Assembly: GCA_947505915.1 (NCBI GenBank)
Contig: CANNNH010000072.1
Span: 1-7,058, forward strand
Source: Comamonadaceae bacterium
GTDB taxonomy: Bacteria > Pseudomonadota > Gammaproteobacteria > Burkholderiales > Burkholderiaceae
Reading direction: 5' to 3'
DNA length: 7,058 nt
Shown in pieces: positions 1-6,509 of the stretch (its first letter is position 1; every line of letters begins with the position of its first letter). The notes beneath the pieces were generated by a model. The model was given only the letters and a program-made list of their open reading frames with translations. It had not been told where the DNA came from and made no database searches. The position numbers and the translations under genes are program-made.

Positions 1-1
1 C

Positions 2-361
2 AAGTACGCCGGCCGGATTGCCTGCGCATCAGGTGCCGACCGTTTTAAGGTGGAATTACAGCTGAAAAAATGCGGGTTTATGCCTTACTTTGAAGGCTTT
101 ATCTTCAGCGGCCATGAAATGCCGCGCACCAAGCCGGCCCCCGACGTTTACCTGGCTGCAGCGGCGGCTCTGGGGGTGGCGCCGCAGCACTGCGCGGTGG
201 TCGAAGACACGGTCACCGGCGTCATGGCCGGCTTGGCCGCGGGTGCAACGGTCTATGGTTACAGCCCGTCCGCAGCCGGCCATGACGCCCCCCAAGCCTT
301 GCTGGCGGCGGGTGCACAGCGGGTTTTCACTGATATGGACGCCCTGGCCGGCCTTCTTTGA
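2..361 (+). CDS. HAD superfamily hydrolase (phosphatase/phosphomutase-like), C-terminal part only
   Basis: This is the last 119 residues of a gene whose start lies before the window; the reading frame is open from base 2 to the TGA at 359-361. HAD subfamily IA enzymes are cytosolic and remove or move phosphate on small sugar phosphates or related metabolites. Three of the four HAD motifs are visible in the fragment: motif II serine in the CASG turn (fragment residue 10), motif III lysine in RTKPAPD (residue 44), and motif IV acidic pair in VVEDTVTG (residues 68-69), followed by the usual AGLAAGATVYGY strand-loop. The motif I nucleophile DxD and the cap domain would be upstream. The arrangement resembles beta-phosphoglucomutase/YieH/phosphoglycolate-phosphatase relatives, but the substrate cannot be read from this piece. 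A 76-base gap separates it from the aminotransferase downstream, so cotranscription is possible but unproven. Confidence 0.9.
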   Translation, partial: KYAGRIACASGADRFKVELQLKKCGFMPYFEGFIFSGHEMPRTKPAPDVYLAAAAALGVAPQHCAVVEDTVTGVMAGLAAGATVYGYSPSAAGHDAPQALLAAGAQRVFTDMDALAGLL

Positions 362-437
362 GCCTTCTTCACGAAATCCCTCACTGGTGATAAGCTGTAA
401 TGCTGCACCGTTTTTAACCCTAACTAAAGAGAGCCTT

Positions 438-1598
438 ATGCCCGGACTTCTGCCCAATGTTGACCCTGATGGCCTGCTCGAATTTTCGGTGGTCTACACC
501 GACCGGTCCCTCAACCACATGTCCAAGAGCTTTCAGGGCGTGATGACGGACATTTCCGGCATGCTCAAGGAAGTCTATGGCGCGCATTCCGCCGTGCTGG
601 TGCCCGGTAGCGGCACCTATGGCATGGAATCGGTGGCCCGCCAGTTTGCCGGCGGCAAGCATGTGATGGTCATCCGCAATGGCTGGTTCAGCTACCGCTG
701 GACGCAGATTTTTGACATGGGCCAGATCCCGGCTACGCACACCGTGATCAAAGCCCGGCAGGCTTCCGCTGAAGCGCAAGCCCCCTGGGCCCCGGCACCG
801 ATTGCCGAAGTGCAGGCCGCTATTGCCAAAGAAAAGCCGGCGGTGGTGTTTGCCCCGCACGTTGAAACCTCTGCCGGCATGATCCTGCCAGACCACTACC
901 TGCGTGCCGTGGCCGATGCCGTGCACGCGGTGGGCGGTTTGTTTGTGCTGGACTGCATTGCCTCAGGTGCCATGTGGGTGGACATGAAAGCCACGGGCGT
1001 TGATGTGCTGGTTTCCGCGCCGCAAAAAGGCTGGAGCAGCTCGCCTTGCTGCGCCATGGTCATGCTCAGTGAGCGGGCCCGCACCGCCATCGAAGGCACC
1101 ACCAGCTCCAGCTTTTCCTGCGACCTCAAAAAGTGGCTGCAGATCATGGAAACCTACGAAAAAGGTGGCCACGCTTACCACGCAACATTGCCGACAGACG
1201 CCCTGACGCGTTTGTGCAGCGTCATGAAAGAAACCCAGGCCTACGGTTTTGCCAAGGTCAAGGCAGAGCAGGAGTTGCTGGGCAAAAAAGTACGCGCGCT
1301 GTTTGAAGGTCGCGGCTTGCGCAGTGTGGCGGCCGAAGGCTTCAAGGCGCCGGGCGTGGTGGTCAGCTACACCACCGACCAGGATATCCACACAGGTAAG
1401 AAGTTCCTCGAGCAAGGTTTGCAAACGGCCGCTGGTGTGCCGCTGCAATGCGACGAACGGCCGGACTTCAAGACCTTCCGTATCGGCCTGTTCGGTTTGG
1501 ACAAGTGGCACCATGTCGACCACACCGTGGCCAACCTGGCCGGCGCTTTAGACCGTGTCGGCCTGGCTGAAACCGTGGCTGAAGCCGTCGCCGGCTGA
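438..1598 (+). CDS. Class V PLP-dependent aminotransferase, serine/alanine-glyoxylate aminotransferase-like
   Basis: A 386-residue cytosolic fold-type I PLP enzyme, the usual length for the alanine-glyoxylate/serine-glyoxylate/serine-pyruvate aminotransferase group, which moves an amino group from serine or alanine to glyoxylate or another 2-oxo acid. Visible landmarks in order: the PGSGTYGMES cofactor phosphate loop (residues 56-65), a conserved N-G-W-F (81-84), the HVETSAG strand (141-147) that stacks on PLP, aspartate 172 in VLDCIASGA for the pyridine nitrogen, and lysine 197 in SAPQKGW as the Schiff-base lysine. The frame stays open upstream to 90, but the part before 438 overlaps the HAD gene in another frame; the ATG at 438 has a purine-rich AAAGAGAG at 425-432 and begins the family-like sequence. 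A TGTAAT hexamer at 396-401 could be a -10 box but has no good -35 partner. The gene lies 65 bases before the formyltransferase-ACT fusion, which suggests a shared transcript and a glycine/serine or one-carbon role. Exact substrates are not determinable here. Confidence 0.93.
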   Translation: MPGLLPNVDPDGLLEFSVVYTDRSLNHMSKSFQGVMTDISGMLKEVYGAHSAVLVPGSGTYGMESVARQFAGGKHVMVIRNGWFSYRWTQIFDMGQIPATHTVIKARQASAEAQAPWAPAPIAEVQAAIAKEKPAVVFAPHVETSAGMILPDHYLRAVADAVHAVGGLFVLDCIASGAMWVDMKATGVDVLVSAPQKGWSSSPCCAMVMLSERARTAIEGTTSSSFSCDLKKWLQIMETYEKGGHAYHATLPTDALTRLCSVMKETQAYGFAKVKAEQELLGKKVRALFEGRGLRSVAAEGFKAPGVVVSYTTDQDIHTGKKFLEQGLQTAAGVPLQCDERPDFKTFRIGLFGLDKWHHVDHTVANLAGALDRVGLAETVAEAVAG

Positions 1599-1609
1599 CA
1601 CTTTTAACC

Positions 1610-1637
1610 GCGCTGGCAGCGCTTTGACTGGCAGCGC
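1610..1637 (+). repeat. Short intergenic repeat: two copies of a 9-mer, first copy within a palindrome
   Basis: Between the aminotransferase and the formyltransferase-ACT gene, TGGCAGCGC occurs at 1614-1622 and again at 1629-1637. The first copy is half of a perfect palindrome, GCGCTG-G-CAGCGC (1610-1622), and the same GCGCTG arm can also pair with CAGCGC at 1632-1637. Either hairpin could form in the RNA. No run of T follows directly, so this is not a convincing rho-independent terminator. It could equally be chance sequence in G/C-rich DNA. Confidence 0.35.
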
Positions 1638-1663
1638 CTCCTTTCTTCCAAAGAGTGACTTCC

Positions 1664-2821
1664 ATGAAATGTGCACTGGTGGGTTCCCGTTTTTTTGCGG
1701 CTTCAGTTTTTGAGGCGCTGCGCCACGAAGAGGGCATTGAGTTCACCGGCGTTGTGGCGCCGGCTGACGACGATCGCTTGGCTGTGGCTGCTCGCGCTGC
1801 CGGCATTACCTTGCATGTGCTGGAGAACCCCAAAATTGTGCCCGGCCACGCGATTCCCGAGGGCACCGAGCTGATCATTGCCGCCCACACCCATGCCCGC
1901 GTCAGTGACGAGGCGCTGGCGCGTTCTCGCCTGGGTGGCGTCGGCTACCACCCGTCGCTCTTGCCCAGGCACCGCGGCATTGCAGCGGTGGAATGGACAA
2001 TTCTCGAAGGCGACGCGATTGCCGGCGGCTCGGTCTACCACCTGGCCGACGGTTGGGACGCCGGCGGCATTGCCGCGCAGGACTGGTGCTTTGTCAAAAA
2101 AGGTGAGAACGCACGTGAGTTGTGGGAGCGCGCGCTCGCCCCCATGGGCATCGCTCTGTTGCGCCAAGTGGTGCACGGTGCGCGCCAGACAGGCATGGTG
2201 CCGGCCAACGCGCAAGACCCGGCCTTTGCCACCCGCGCCCCCATGATCCGCAAGGCTGTCGTGCTGCCCGGCGAGGCGGCGCCCACCAGCACCTCGCTGG
2301 TGGTGTCCATCGTCGGCACCGACCGCCCGGGCATCGTCAATTCACTGGCTGATCGTGCGCAGCGTTTTGGCGCCAACTGGGCGGCCAGCCGCATGACCCG
2401 GCTGGCCGGTGAATTTGCCGGCATGGTGCATTTCGAGGTGCCGCGCGAGAACGCGCAGGCGTTGACCAATTCTTTGCAAGGCCTGGCCTCGAGCGGCTTG
2501 CAGGTGGTGATCGCCGGCAGCGAGGGTGCGGCACTGCCCGCTTCGCAGCGCCTGGTCGAGCTGGAACTGGTAGGAGAAGACCAGGTCGGCATCGTCAGCA
2601 AGCTCACCAAGTTGCTGGCCGAGCGCGCCATCAGCATTGAGAGCATTCACACCGACATCGTGCGCAGCAGCACGGGTGGTCAAAAGACATTCAAGGTCAA
2701 GGCGCAATTGCGCGTGCCGGCCTCCATGTCGGTCGAGGCGCTGCAGCGCGATGTGGGCCCCTTGGCCAGCGACATGATGCTGGACATCGCCTTGGGCGAA
2801 GGCGCTCAGGCCGGGCTCTGA
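1664..2821 (+). CDS. Formyltransferase/10-formyl-THF hydrolase-like domain fused to tandem ACT domains
   Basis: A 385-residue, probably cytosolic protein with two parts. Residues 1 to about 198 are a formyltransferase N-domain (Fmt/PurN/PurU/FDH superfamily): a [14 protein letters not shown] nucleotide-binding-like start, the active-site signature [12 protein letters not shown] (94-105) with histidine 96, and the catalytic aspartate 132 in DGWDAGGI. The position two before the histidine, Asn in PurN and Fmt, is Gly94; the [11 protein letters not shown] form resembles the hydrolase domain of 10-formyl-THF dehydrogenase (ALDH1L1), which also lacks Asn. There is no Fmt C-terminal tRNA-binding domain. 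After a proline/alanine/threonine linker (about 199-210) come two ACT domains (about 211-285 and 296-378); the first has VGTDRPG (217-223), typical of GcvR-like amino-acid sensors, and the second VGEDQVG (303-309). PurU has its ACT domain at the N-terminus, so the order here is reversed. I chose ATG 1664 because AAGAG at 1651-1655 is 8 bases upstream; an in-frame GTG at 1655 overlaps that site. A likely role is hydrolysis or transfer of the formyl group of 10-formyl-THF under control of glycine or another amino acid, which is an inference. Confidence 0.88.
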   Translation: MKCALVGSRFFAASVFEALRHEEGIEFTGVVAPADDDRLAVAARAAGITLHVLENPKIVPGHAIPEGTELIIAAHTHARVSDEALARSRLGGVGYHPSLLPRHRGIAAVEWTILEGDAIAGGSVYHLADGWDAGGIAAQDWCFVKKGENARELWERALAPMGIALLRQVVHGARQTGMVPANAQDPAFATRAPMIRKAVVLPGEAAPTSTSLVVSIVGTDRPGIVNSLADRAQRFGANWAASRMTRLAGEFAGMVHFEVPRENAQALTNSLQGLASSGLQVVIAGSEGAALPASQRLVELELVGEDQVGIVSKLTKLLAERAISIESIHTDIVRSSTGGQKTFKVKAQLRVPASMSVEALQRDVGPLASDMMLDIALGEGAQAGL

Positions 2822-2834
2822 TTCAGCCTGCTAT

Positions 2835-2872
2835 CGCAGCGCTTTGCTGCAGCTGCGCGCAGTTTGCTTTTT
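2835..2872 (+). terminator. Weak terminator-like hairpin after the formyltransferase-ACT gene
   Basis: Fourteen bases after the TGA at 2819-2821, CGCAGC (2835-2840) can pair with GCTGCG (2852-2857) across an 11-base loop, and a T-rich TTTGCTTTTT follows at 2863-2872. The stem is only 6 bp and five bases separate it from the T-run, and several other GCTGC/GCAGC pairings compete within the same segment. It may give partial termination ahead of the acyl-CoA carboxylase gene, or none. Confidence 0.25.
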
Positions 2873-2921
2873 CGGGCACTCTGCGCATGCTTTATGGCAG
2901 CACCCGGTAACAAGGAAACAC

Positions 2922-4544
2922 ATGTCAGTTCTGCAAACCCAGCTCAACGCCCGATCGGCCGACTTTCAGGCCAATGCGGCCGCCCTGCGCGAGCAGGTGC
3001 AAGACCTGACGGTGCAGCTCGCCAAAGTGGCTGCCGGCGGTGGCGAGGCAGCGCGTGCTAAACATGTGGCGCGCGGCAAACTGCCGCCGCGTGAACGCGT
3101 GCAGATGCTGCTGGACCCGGGTACACCTTTTCTGGAGTTGGCACCGCTGGCTGCGCTGGCCATGTACCCGGACCGCGACGGCAGCGACAGCGCACCCTGC
3201 GCCGGCCTGATCGCCGGCGTCGGCCGAGTCAGCGGTATCGATTGCCTGATCATCTGCAACGACGCCACCGTCAAGGGCGGCACCTACTACCCGATGACAG
3301 TCAAAAAGCATTTGCGCGCGCAGGAAGTGGCGATGCAAAACAATTTACCCTGCATTTACCTGGTGGATTCGGGCGGCGCCAACCTGCCCAACCAGGACGA
3401 CGTGTTCCCGGACCGCGAGCACTTCGGCCGCATCTTCTACAACCAGGCCAACATGAGCGCGCAGGGTATTGCGCAGATTGCCGTGGTCATGGGCAGCTGC
3501 ACGGCGGGCGGCGCCTATGTGCCGGCCATGAGTGACGAGACCATCATCGTCAAGAACCAGGGCACCATTTTTCTGGGCGGCCCGCCGCTGGTCAAAGCTG
3601 CCATCGGCGAGATAGTGAGCGCCGAGGACCTGGGCGGCGGCGACGTGCACACGCGCCTGTCTGGCGTGGCCGACCATTTGGCGCAAAACGACGCGCATGC
3701 GCTGGCACTGGCGCGCCAGGCTGTTGCCAGCCTGAACCGCAGCAAGCGCGCCTACCAAACCCTGCGCACGCCGCTGCCGCCGCTCTATGAGGCGAGCGAG
3801 CTTTACGGTGTGATCCCGGCCGACACGCGCAAGCCCTACGACGTGCACGAGGTGATCGCCCGCATCGTCGATGGCAGCGAGTTCCATGAGTTCAAGGCTC
3901 GTTTTGGCGCCACGCTGGTGTGCGGCTTTGCGCACATCGAAGGCATGCCGGTCGGCATCATCGCCAACAACGGCGTGCTTTTTTCTGAAAGTGCGCAAAA
4001 GGGCGCGCACTTCATCGAGCTGTGCTGCCAGCGCAAGGTGCCGCTGGTGTTTTTGCAGAACATCACCGGCTTCATGGTCGGCAAAAAATACGAAAACGAA
4101 GGCATTGCCCGCCACGGCGCCAAGATGGTCACGGCGGTGGCTACGGCCAGCGTGCCCAAGTTCACGGTGATCATTGGCGGCAGTTACGGTGCCGGCAACT
4201 ACGGCATGTGCGGCCGCGCTTTTTCGCCGCGCTTTTTGTGGATGTGGCCGAATGCACGCATCTGCGTGATGGGCGGCGAGCAGGCGGCCGGCGTGCTGGC
4301 CACTGTCAAGCGCGACGGTATTGAAGGGCGCGGCGGTCAATGGAGCGCGGACGAAGAAGCGGCCTTCAAACAACCCGTGCTCGACCAGTTCGCCCAGCAG
4401 TCGCACCCCTACTACGCCAGCGCGCGCTTGTGGGACGACGGCATCATCGACCCGGCCGACACGCGCCGCGTGCTGGCACTGGGCCTGTCGGCCTCGCTCA
4501 ACGCGCCGATTGGCGAGCCGAAGTTCGGCGTGTTCCGGATGTAG
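2922..4544 (+). CDS. liuB: Methylcrotonoyl-CoA carboxylase beta (carboxyltransferase) subunit
   Basis: A 540-residue carboxyltransferase subunit of a biotin-dependent acyl-CoA carboxylase, matching the length of MCC beta subunits (about 535). It transfers CO2 from carboxybiotin on the alpha subunit to 3-methylcrotonyl-CoA, giving 3-methylglutaconyl-CoA in leucine/isovalerate degradation. Both halves of the crotonase-fold carboxyltransferase are present: the N-half with [18 protein letters not shown] (155-172) and the oxyanion glycine motif [16 protein letters not shown] (191-206), then [11 protein letters not shown] (220-230) and [11 protein letters not shown] (233-243); the C-half with [12 protein letters not shown] (380-391), [16 protein letters not shown] (419-434) and [11 protein letters not shown] (450-460). 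These stretches favour MCC over propionyl-CoA carboxylase; a geranyl-CoA carboxylase (AtuC) is the main alternative. ATG 2922 has AAGGA at 2912-2916, so an in-frame upstream extension to 2844 is rejected. The biotin-carrying alpha subunit (liuD), isovaleryl-CoA dehydrogenase (liuA) and 3-methylglutaconyl-CoA hydratase (liuC) are not in the window. Oddity: Ile228 replaces the Thr that I expect in KAATGE. Confidence 0.93.
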   Translation: MSVLQTQLNARSADFQANAAALREQVQDLTVQLAKVAAGGGEAARAKHVARGKLPPRERVQMLLDPGTPFLELAPLAALAMYPDRDGSDSAPCAGLIAGVGRVSGIDCLIICNDATVKGGTYYPMTVKKHLRAQEVAMQNNLPCIYLVDSGGANLPNQDDVFPDREHFGRIFYNQANMSAQGIAQIAVVMGSCTAGGAYVPAMSDETIIVKNQGTIFLGGPPLVKAAIGEIVSAEDLGGGDVHTRLSGVADHLAQNDAHALALARQAVASLNRSKRAYQTLRTPLPPLYEASELYGVIPADTRKPYDVHEVIARIVDGSEFHEFKARFGATLVCGFAHIEGMPVGIIANNGVLFSESAQKGAHFIELCCQRKVPLVFLQNITGFMVGKKYENEGIARHGAKMVTAVATASVPKFTVIIGGSYGAGNYGMCGRAFSPRFLWMWPNARICVMGGEQAAGVLATVKRDGIEGRGGQWSADEEAAFKQPVLDQFAQQSHPYYASARLWDDGIIDPADTRRVLALGLSASLNAPIGEPKFGVFRM

Positions 4545-4557
4545 GGCGCGGCGCAGG

Positions 4558-5709
4558 ATGAAAGTCTTTTTTGTATTGTTTCTTGCGCTGCAGCTGTGTG
4601 GAAGTTTGTGGGCCCAAGAAGACAAATCCAGCCCAGCGGCCGAAGTGCTGGCCAAAGACCTGCGAGAGGAGGTGCTGCGCACCCAGGCCACGGTCAAAGA
4701 CATGCATGGCCGCCAGGAGACCAGGCCCCTGCCCATGACGGTGTACCGCCCGCCTGGCGACGGGCCGTTTCCTTTGGTCGTTTTCAACCATGGCCGGGCA
4801 GTGCAAGCCAGGCGCGCCAGCCAAGGGCGCTACCGGCCTGAATCGGTGGCGCGCTACCTGGTGGCCAAGGGTTTTGTGGTGCTGGTTCCTAACCGCATAG
4901 GCTACTGGGAAACCTATGGCAGTTTCGACCCTGAAAACAGTGGCTGCCGCAGCATTGAGCCTATGTCTGTGGCGGCCTCCGAACAGGTCTTGGCCGCAGT
5001 GGAATTTGCCAAAACCTTGCCCTATGTGGACACCAGCCGTTGGGTGGTGGCAGGCCAGTCCGTTGGCGGTCTGACCTCCGTGGCCACTGTGGGTCGCTCA
5101 CCTGCAGGCTTGGTGGGCGGCATCAATTTTTCAGGGGGTACCGGCGGCAATCCGGACAACAACCCCGGCCGGCCCTGCAATCCCGGTGCCACCACGCAAT
5201 ACTGGGGTCAGATTGCCAAGGACGCCAAAGTTCCCATGCTCTGGATGTACTGGGAAAATGACAAATACTGGGGGCCGGACAATCCTAAAACCTGGCACAA
5301 GGCCTGGGTCGATGGTGGCGGGATAGCCGAATTTAAGGGGTTCGCAGCTGTTGGTGAGGACGGACACAGCGGCCTGAACACCAATATGGACCAGTGGTTG
5401 CCCGTGGTGGACGCTTTTTTAAGCCAACTGGGCTTTGACCGCCCTGCCATCGTGAAAGCACCGCCACCCAGTGCCTTTGCAGCCATTGATGCCACATCTT
5501 CCGTCCCGGTAGGCACGTCCGGCAAAGCGGCCTACGCCAAGTTTTTAGAAATGGCCTTGCCTCGTGCGTTTGCGGTCAACAGCAAAGGTGGCTTCGGCGT
5601 GTCCCGGGGCGACTACGCTGCAGGGCGCGCCCTGGGCAACTGCCAGCGCTTCGGCAACCCTTGCACTTTGTACGCCGTGGACTCTGATGTGGTCTGGAAG
5701 CCGCAATGA
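4558..5709 (+). CDS. Exported alpha/beta hydrolase (dienelactone-hydrolase-like) with extra C-terminal cysteine domain
   Basis: A 383-residue protein starting 13 bases after the liuB stop. The N-terminus has a hydrophobic Sec signal peptide (about residues 3-17) ending in LWA-QE, a plausible signal peptidase I site near residue 19; Cys14 is not in a good lipobox. The mature part is an alpha/beta hydrolase: oxyanion-region VVFNHGRA (74-81), nucleophile elbow AGQSVGG with Ser168, acidic residue Asp235 in YWENDKYW, and His270 in GEDGHSG, so a full triad is present. After a proline/alanine linker (about 298-325) there is a separate C-terminal segment (about 326-383) with PRAFAVN, ALGNC and NPCTLYAVDSDVVW; its cysteines 362 and 369 could form a disulfide in the periplasm. 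I recall this short segment type from secreted proteins but cannot name its function. The start codon has only a GCAGG immediately before it, so translation may rely on coupling to liuB. It is probably an esterase or related hydrolase acting outside the cytoplasm; the substrate is unknown. It shows no obvious link to leucine catabolism. Confidence 0.88.
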   Translation: MKVFFVLFLALQLCGSLWAQEDKSSPAAEVLAKDLREEVLRTQATVKDMHGRQETRPLPMTVYRPPGDGPFPLVVFNHGRAVQARRASQGRYRPESVARYLVAKGFVVLVPNRIGYWETYGSFDPENSGCRSIEPMSVAASEQVLAAVEFAKTLPYVDTSRWVVAGQSVGGLTSVATVGRSPAGLVGGINFSGGTGGNPDNNPGRPCNPGATTQYWGQIAKDAKVPMLWMYWENDKYWGPDNPKTWHKAWVDGGGIAEFKGFAAVGEDGHSGLNTNMDQWLPVVDAFLSQLGFDRPAIVKAPPPSAFAAIDATSSVPVGTSGKAAYAKFLEMALPRAFAVNSKGGFGVSRGDYAAGRALGNCQRFGNPCTLYAVDSDVVWKPQ

Positions 5710-5713
5710 ACGC

Positions 5714-5742
5714 TTGTACACAGCGCTTGTAATGTGTATGAT
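5714..5742 (+). promoter_or_regulatory. Putative sigma70-type promoter of vapBC
   Basis: A TATGAT -10 box (5737-5742, five of six consensus positions) lies exactly 17 bases after TTGTAC (5714-5719), which matches the -35 consensus at only its first three positions. The segment is distinctly A/T-rich against its surroundings, and the expected transcription start near 5749 leaves room for the GAAGGTGG ribosome-binding site of vapB (5764-5771). CGCTTGTA is directly repeated at 5711-5718 and 5724-5731, which may add a further protein-binding element. Confidence 0.5.
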
Positions 5743-5760
5743 TTTAAATTTCCATACACA
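5733..5760. promoter_or_regulatory. Perfect 8-bp inverted repeat, probable VapB/VapBC operator
   Basis: TGTGTATG at 5733-5740 and its exact reverse complement CATACACA at 5753-5760 flank a 12-base A/T-rich spacer. The left arm overlaps the proposed -10 box, the position expected for autorepression by a ribbon-helix-helix antitoxin or its complex with the toxin. It ends 15 bases before the vapB start. The arm sequence is seen directly; binding by VapB is inferred from how this family is regulated. Confidence 0.6.
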
Positions 5761-5775
5761 CTTGAAGGTGGCCTG

Positions 5776-6027
5776 ATGCGAACCAATATCGAAATCGACG
5801 ACAAGCTGATGGCTGCCGCCATGGCGGCCGGCGGCTTCAAGACCAAGCGCGAGGCGGTAGAAGAGGGCTTGCGAATGATCAAGCGCCGCAAGGCCTATGA
5901 CGCTTTATTGGCCGCTCGCGGCACCTTGCACTGGGACGACTCGGACGAAGGCTGGGCCCAGTGGCGCGCGCAGCAGGTTTTGCAGGTCAAAGAAGCCGCG
6001 CCTGCCAAACGGAGCCGCACCAAGTGA
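5776..6027 (+). CDS. vapB: VapB-type antitoxin
   Basis: An 83-residue antitoxin of the VapB family. The N-terminal MRTNIEIDDKLMAAAM begins a short strand for dimeric DNA binding, followed by TKREAVEEGLRMIKRRKA (residues 23-40), the helix pair of the family; the part after about residue 48 (LHWDDSDEGW, 51-60) is the acidic/aromatic segment expected to bind and block the toxin. It ends in a basic tail. An earlier in-frame ATG at 5734 lies inside the promoter and operator and lacks a ribosome-binding site, whereas ATG 5776 follows GAAGGTGG (5764-5771) at a normal distance and begins the family-typical MRTNIEID, so 5776 is the start. The stop overlaps the start of vapC by 4 bases (GTGA), ensuring coupled translation. 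VapB is expected to repress its own promoter through the inverted repeat at 5733-5760. Confidence 0.93.
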   Translation: MRTNIEIDDKLMAAAMAAGGFKTKREAVEEGLRMIKRRKAYDALLAARGTLHWDDSDEGWAQWRAQQVLQVKEAAPAKRSRTK

Positions 6028-6431
6028 TTTTGGTCGACTCCAGCGTCTGGATAGATTACTTTCGCGGCGCCCGCAATCGGCCGGTCGAGCAACTCGTTGC
6101 GTGGTTGCAAGGAGGTGATGCCACCGTGGACCTGGGTGTGGCCGACCTGGTAGTGTTTGAAGTCATGCGGGGCTTTGCGGCGCCCAAAGAGCAAAAGCGC
6201 GCCAAAGACCTGTTGTTGGAGCTCGACGTGGTCGAAATCGGTGGCATGGACAACGCGCTACTCGCCGCCGAGCACTACCGCGCTTTGCGCGCGCAGGGCT
6301 ACACGGTACGCAGCCCCATCGACGTATTGCTGGCAAGCTATTGCATGGCCCACGGCCACATGCTGCTGCACCGGGACGCCGACTTTGATGTGATGGCCGT
6401 CTTGCGCGGCCTGCAGGTCGTGCCGCATTGA
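6024..6431 (+). CDS. vapC: VapC-type toxin, PIN-domain ribonuclease
   Basis: A 135-residue PIN-domain protein, the normal length for VapC toxins, which are Mg2+-dependent ribonucleases that stop translation by cutting tRNA or rRNA. The acidic active site appears complete: Asp5 in MILVDSSVWIDYF, Glu46 in VFEVMRG, Asp100 in SPIDVLLA, and Asp118 within HRDADFD (116-122). I chose the GTG at 6024 because it overlaps the vapB stop as GTGA, places MILVDSS at the N-terminus as in the family, and has GGAG at 6011-6014; the frame is open further upstream to 5961, but that would bury the start inside vapB. No truncation or loss of catalytic residues is seen, so the toxin should be active. Its RNA target cannot be deduced. 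Confidence 0.94.
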   Translation: MILVDSSVWIDYFRGARNRPVEQLVAWLQGGDATVDLGVADLVVFEVMRGFAAPKEQKRAKDLLLELDVVEIGGMDNALLAAEHYRALRAQGYTVRSPIDVLLASYCMAHGHMLLHRDADFDVMAVLRGLQVVPH

Positions 6432-6509
6432 AACCTTGGCGCACTTAAATGTCTTTCCCCGGCGCATTTCCCCCGCAAAAAATAATTCACTCACTTTGAG
6501 ACTCTCACC

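Noticed and set aside
90..437. N-terminal extension of the aminotransferase frame back to ATG 90
   Set aside because: It runs through the HAD gene in a different frame, gives Trp/Arg/Ser-rich sequence, and the ribosome-binding site and family-like N-terminus both start at 438.
420..926. Open - strand frame of 168 residues opposite the aminotransferase
   Set aside because: Shadow frame without ribosome-binding site or domain, antisense to a well-supported gene.
1655..1663. GTG 1655 as the start of the formyltransferase-ACT protein
   Set aside because: It overlaps the AAGAG ribosome-binding sequence; ATG 1664 has correct spacing and begins directly with the family-like MKCALVGS.
2844..2921. 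Upstream in-frame extension of the carboxylase beta subunit to 2844
   Set aside because: It covers the hairpin and T-run region, yields Phe/Cys/His-rich sequence unlike the family, and ATG 2922 has a proper AAGGA site.
4321..4557. Upstream in-frame extension of the alpha/beta hydrolase into liuB
   Set aside because: It overlaps the conserved C-terminus of LiuB in another frame and would place the clear signal peptide in the middle of the protein.
3345..4787. A 480-residue open frame on the - strand opposite the acyl-CoA carboxylase beta gene
   Set aside because: It is antisense to a gene with unmistakable carboxyltransferase motifs; its composition (rich in H, R, A, V, G) is that of a G/C-rich shadow frame and it shows no recognisable domain.
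6432..6509. Possible promoter or repeat (GGCGCA at 6438 and 6461, A/T-rich tract near 6480) upstream of the acyl-CoA dehydrogenase
   Set aside because: No -35/-10 pair at acceptable spacing and only six-base repeats; too weak to annotate.
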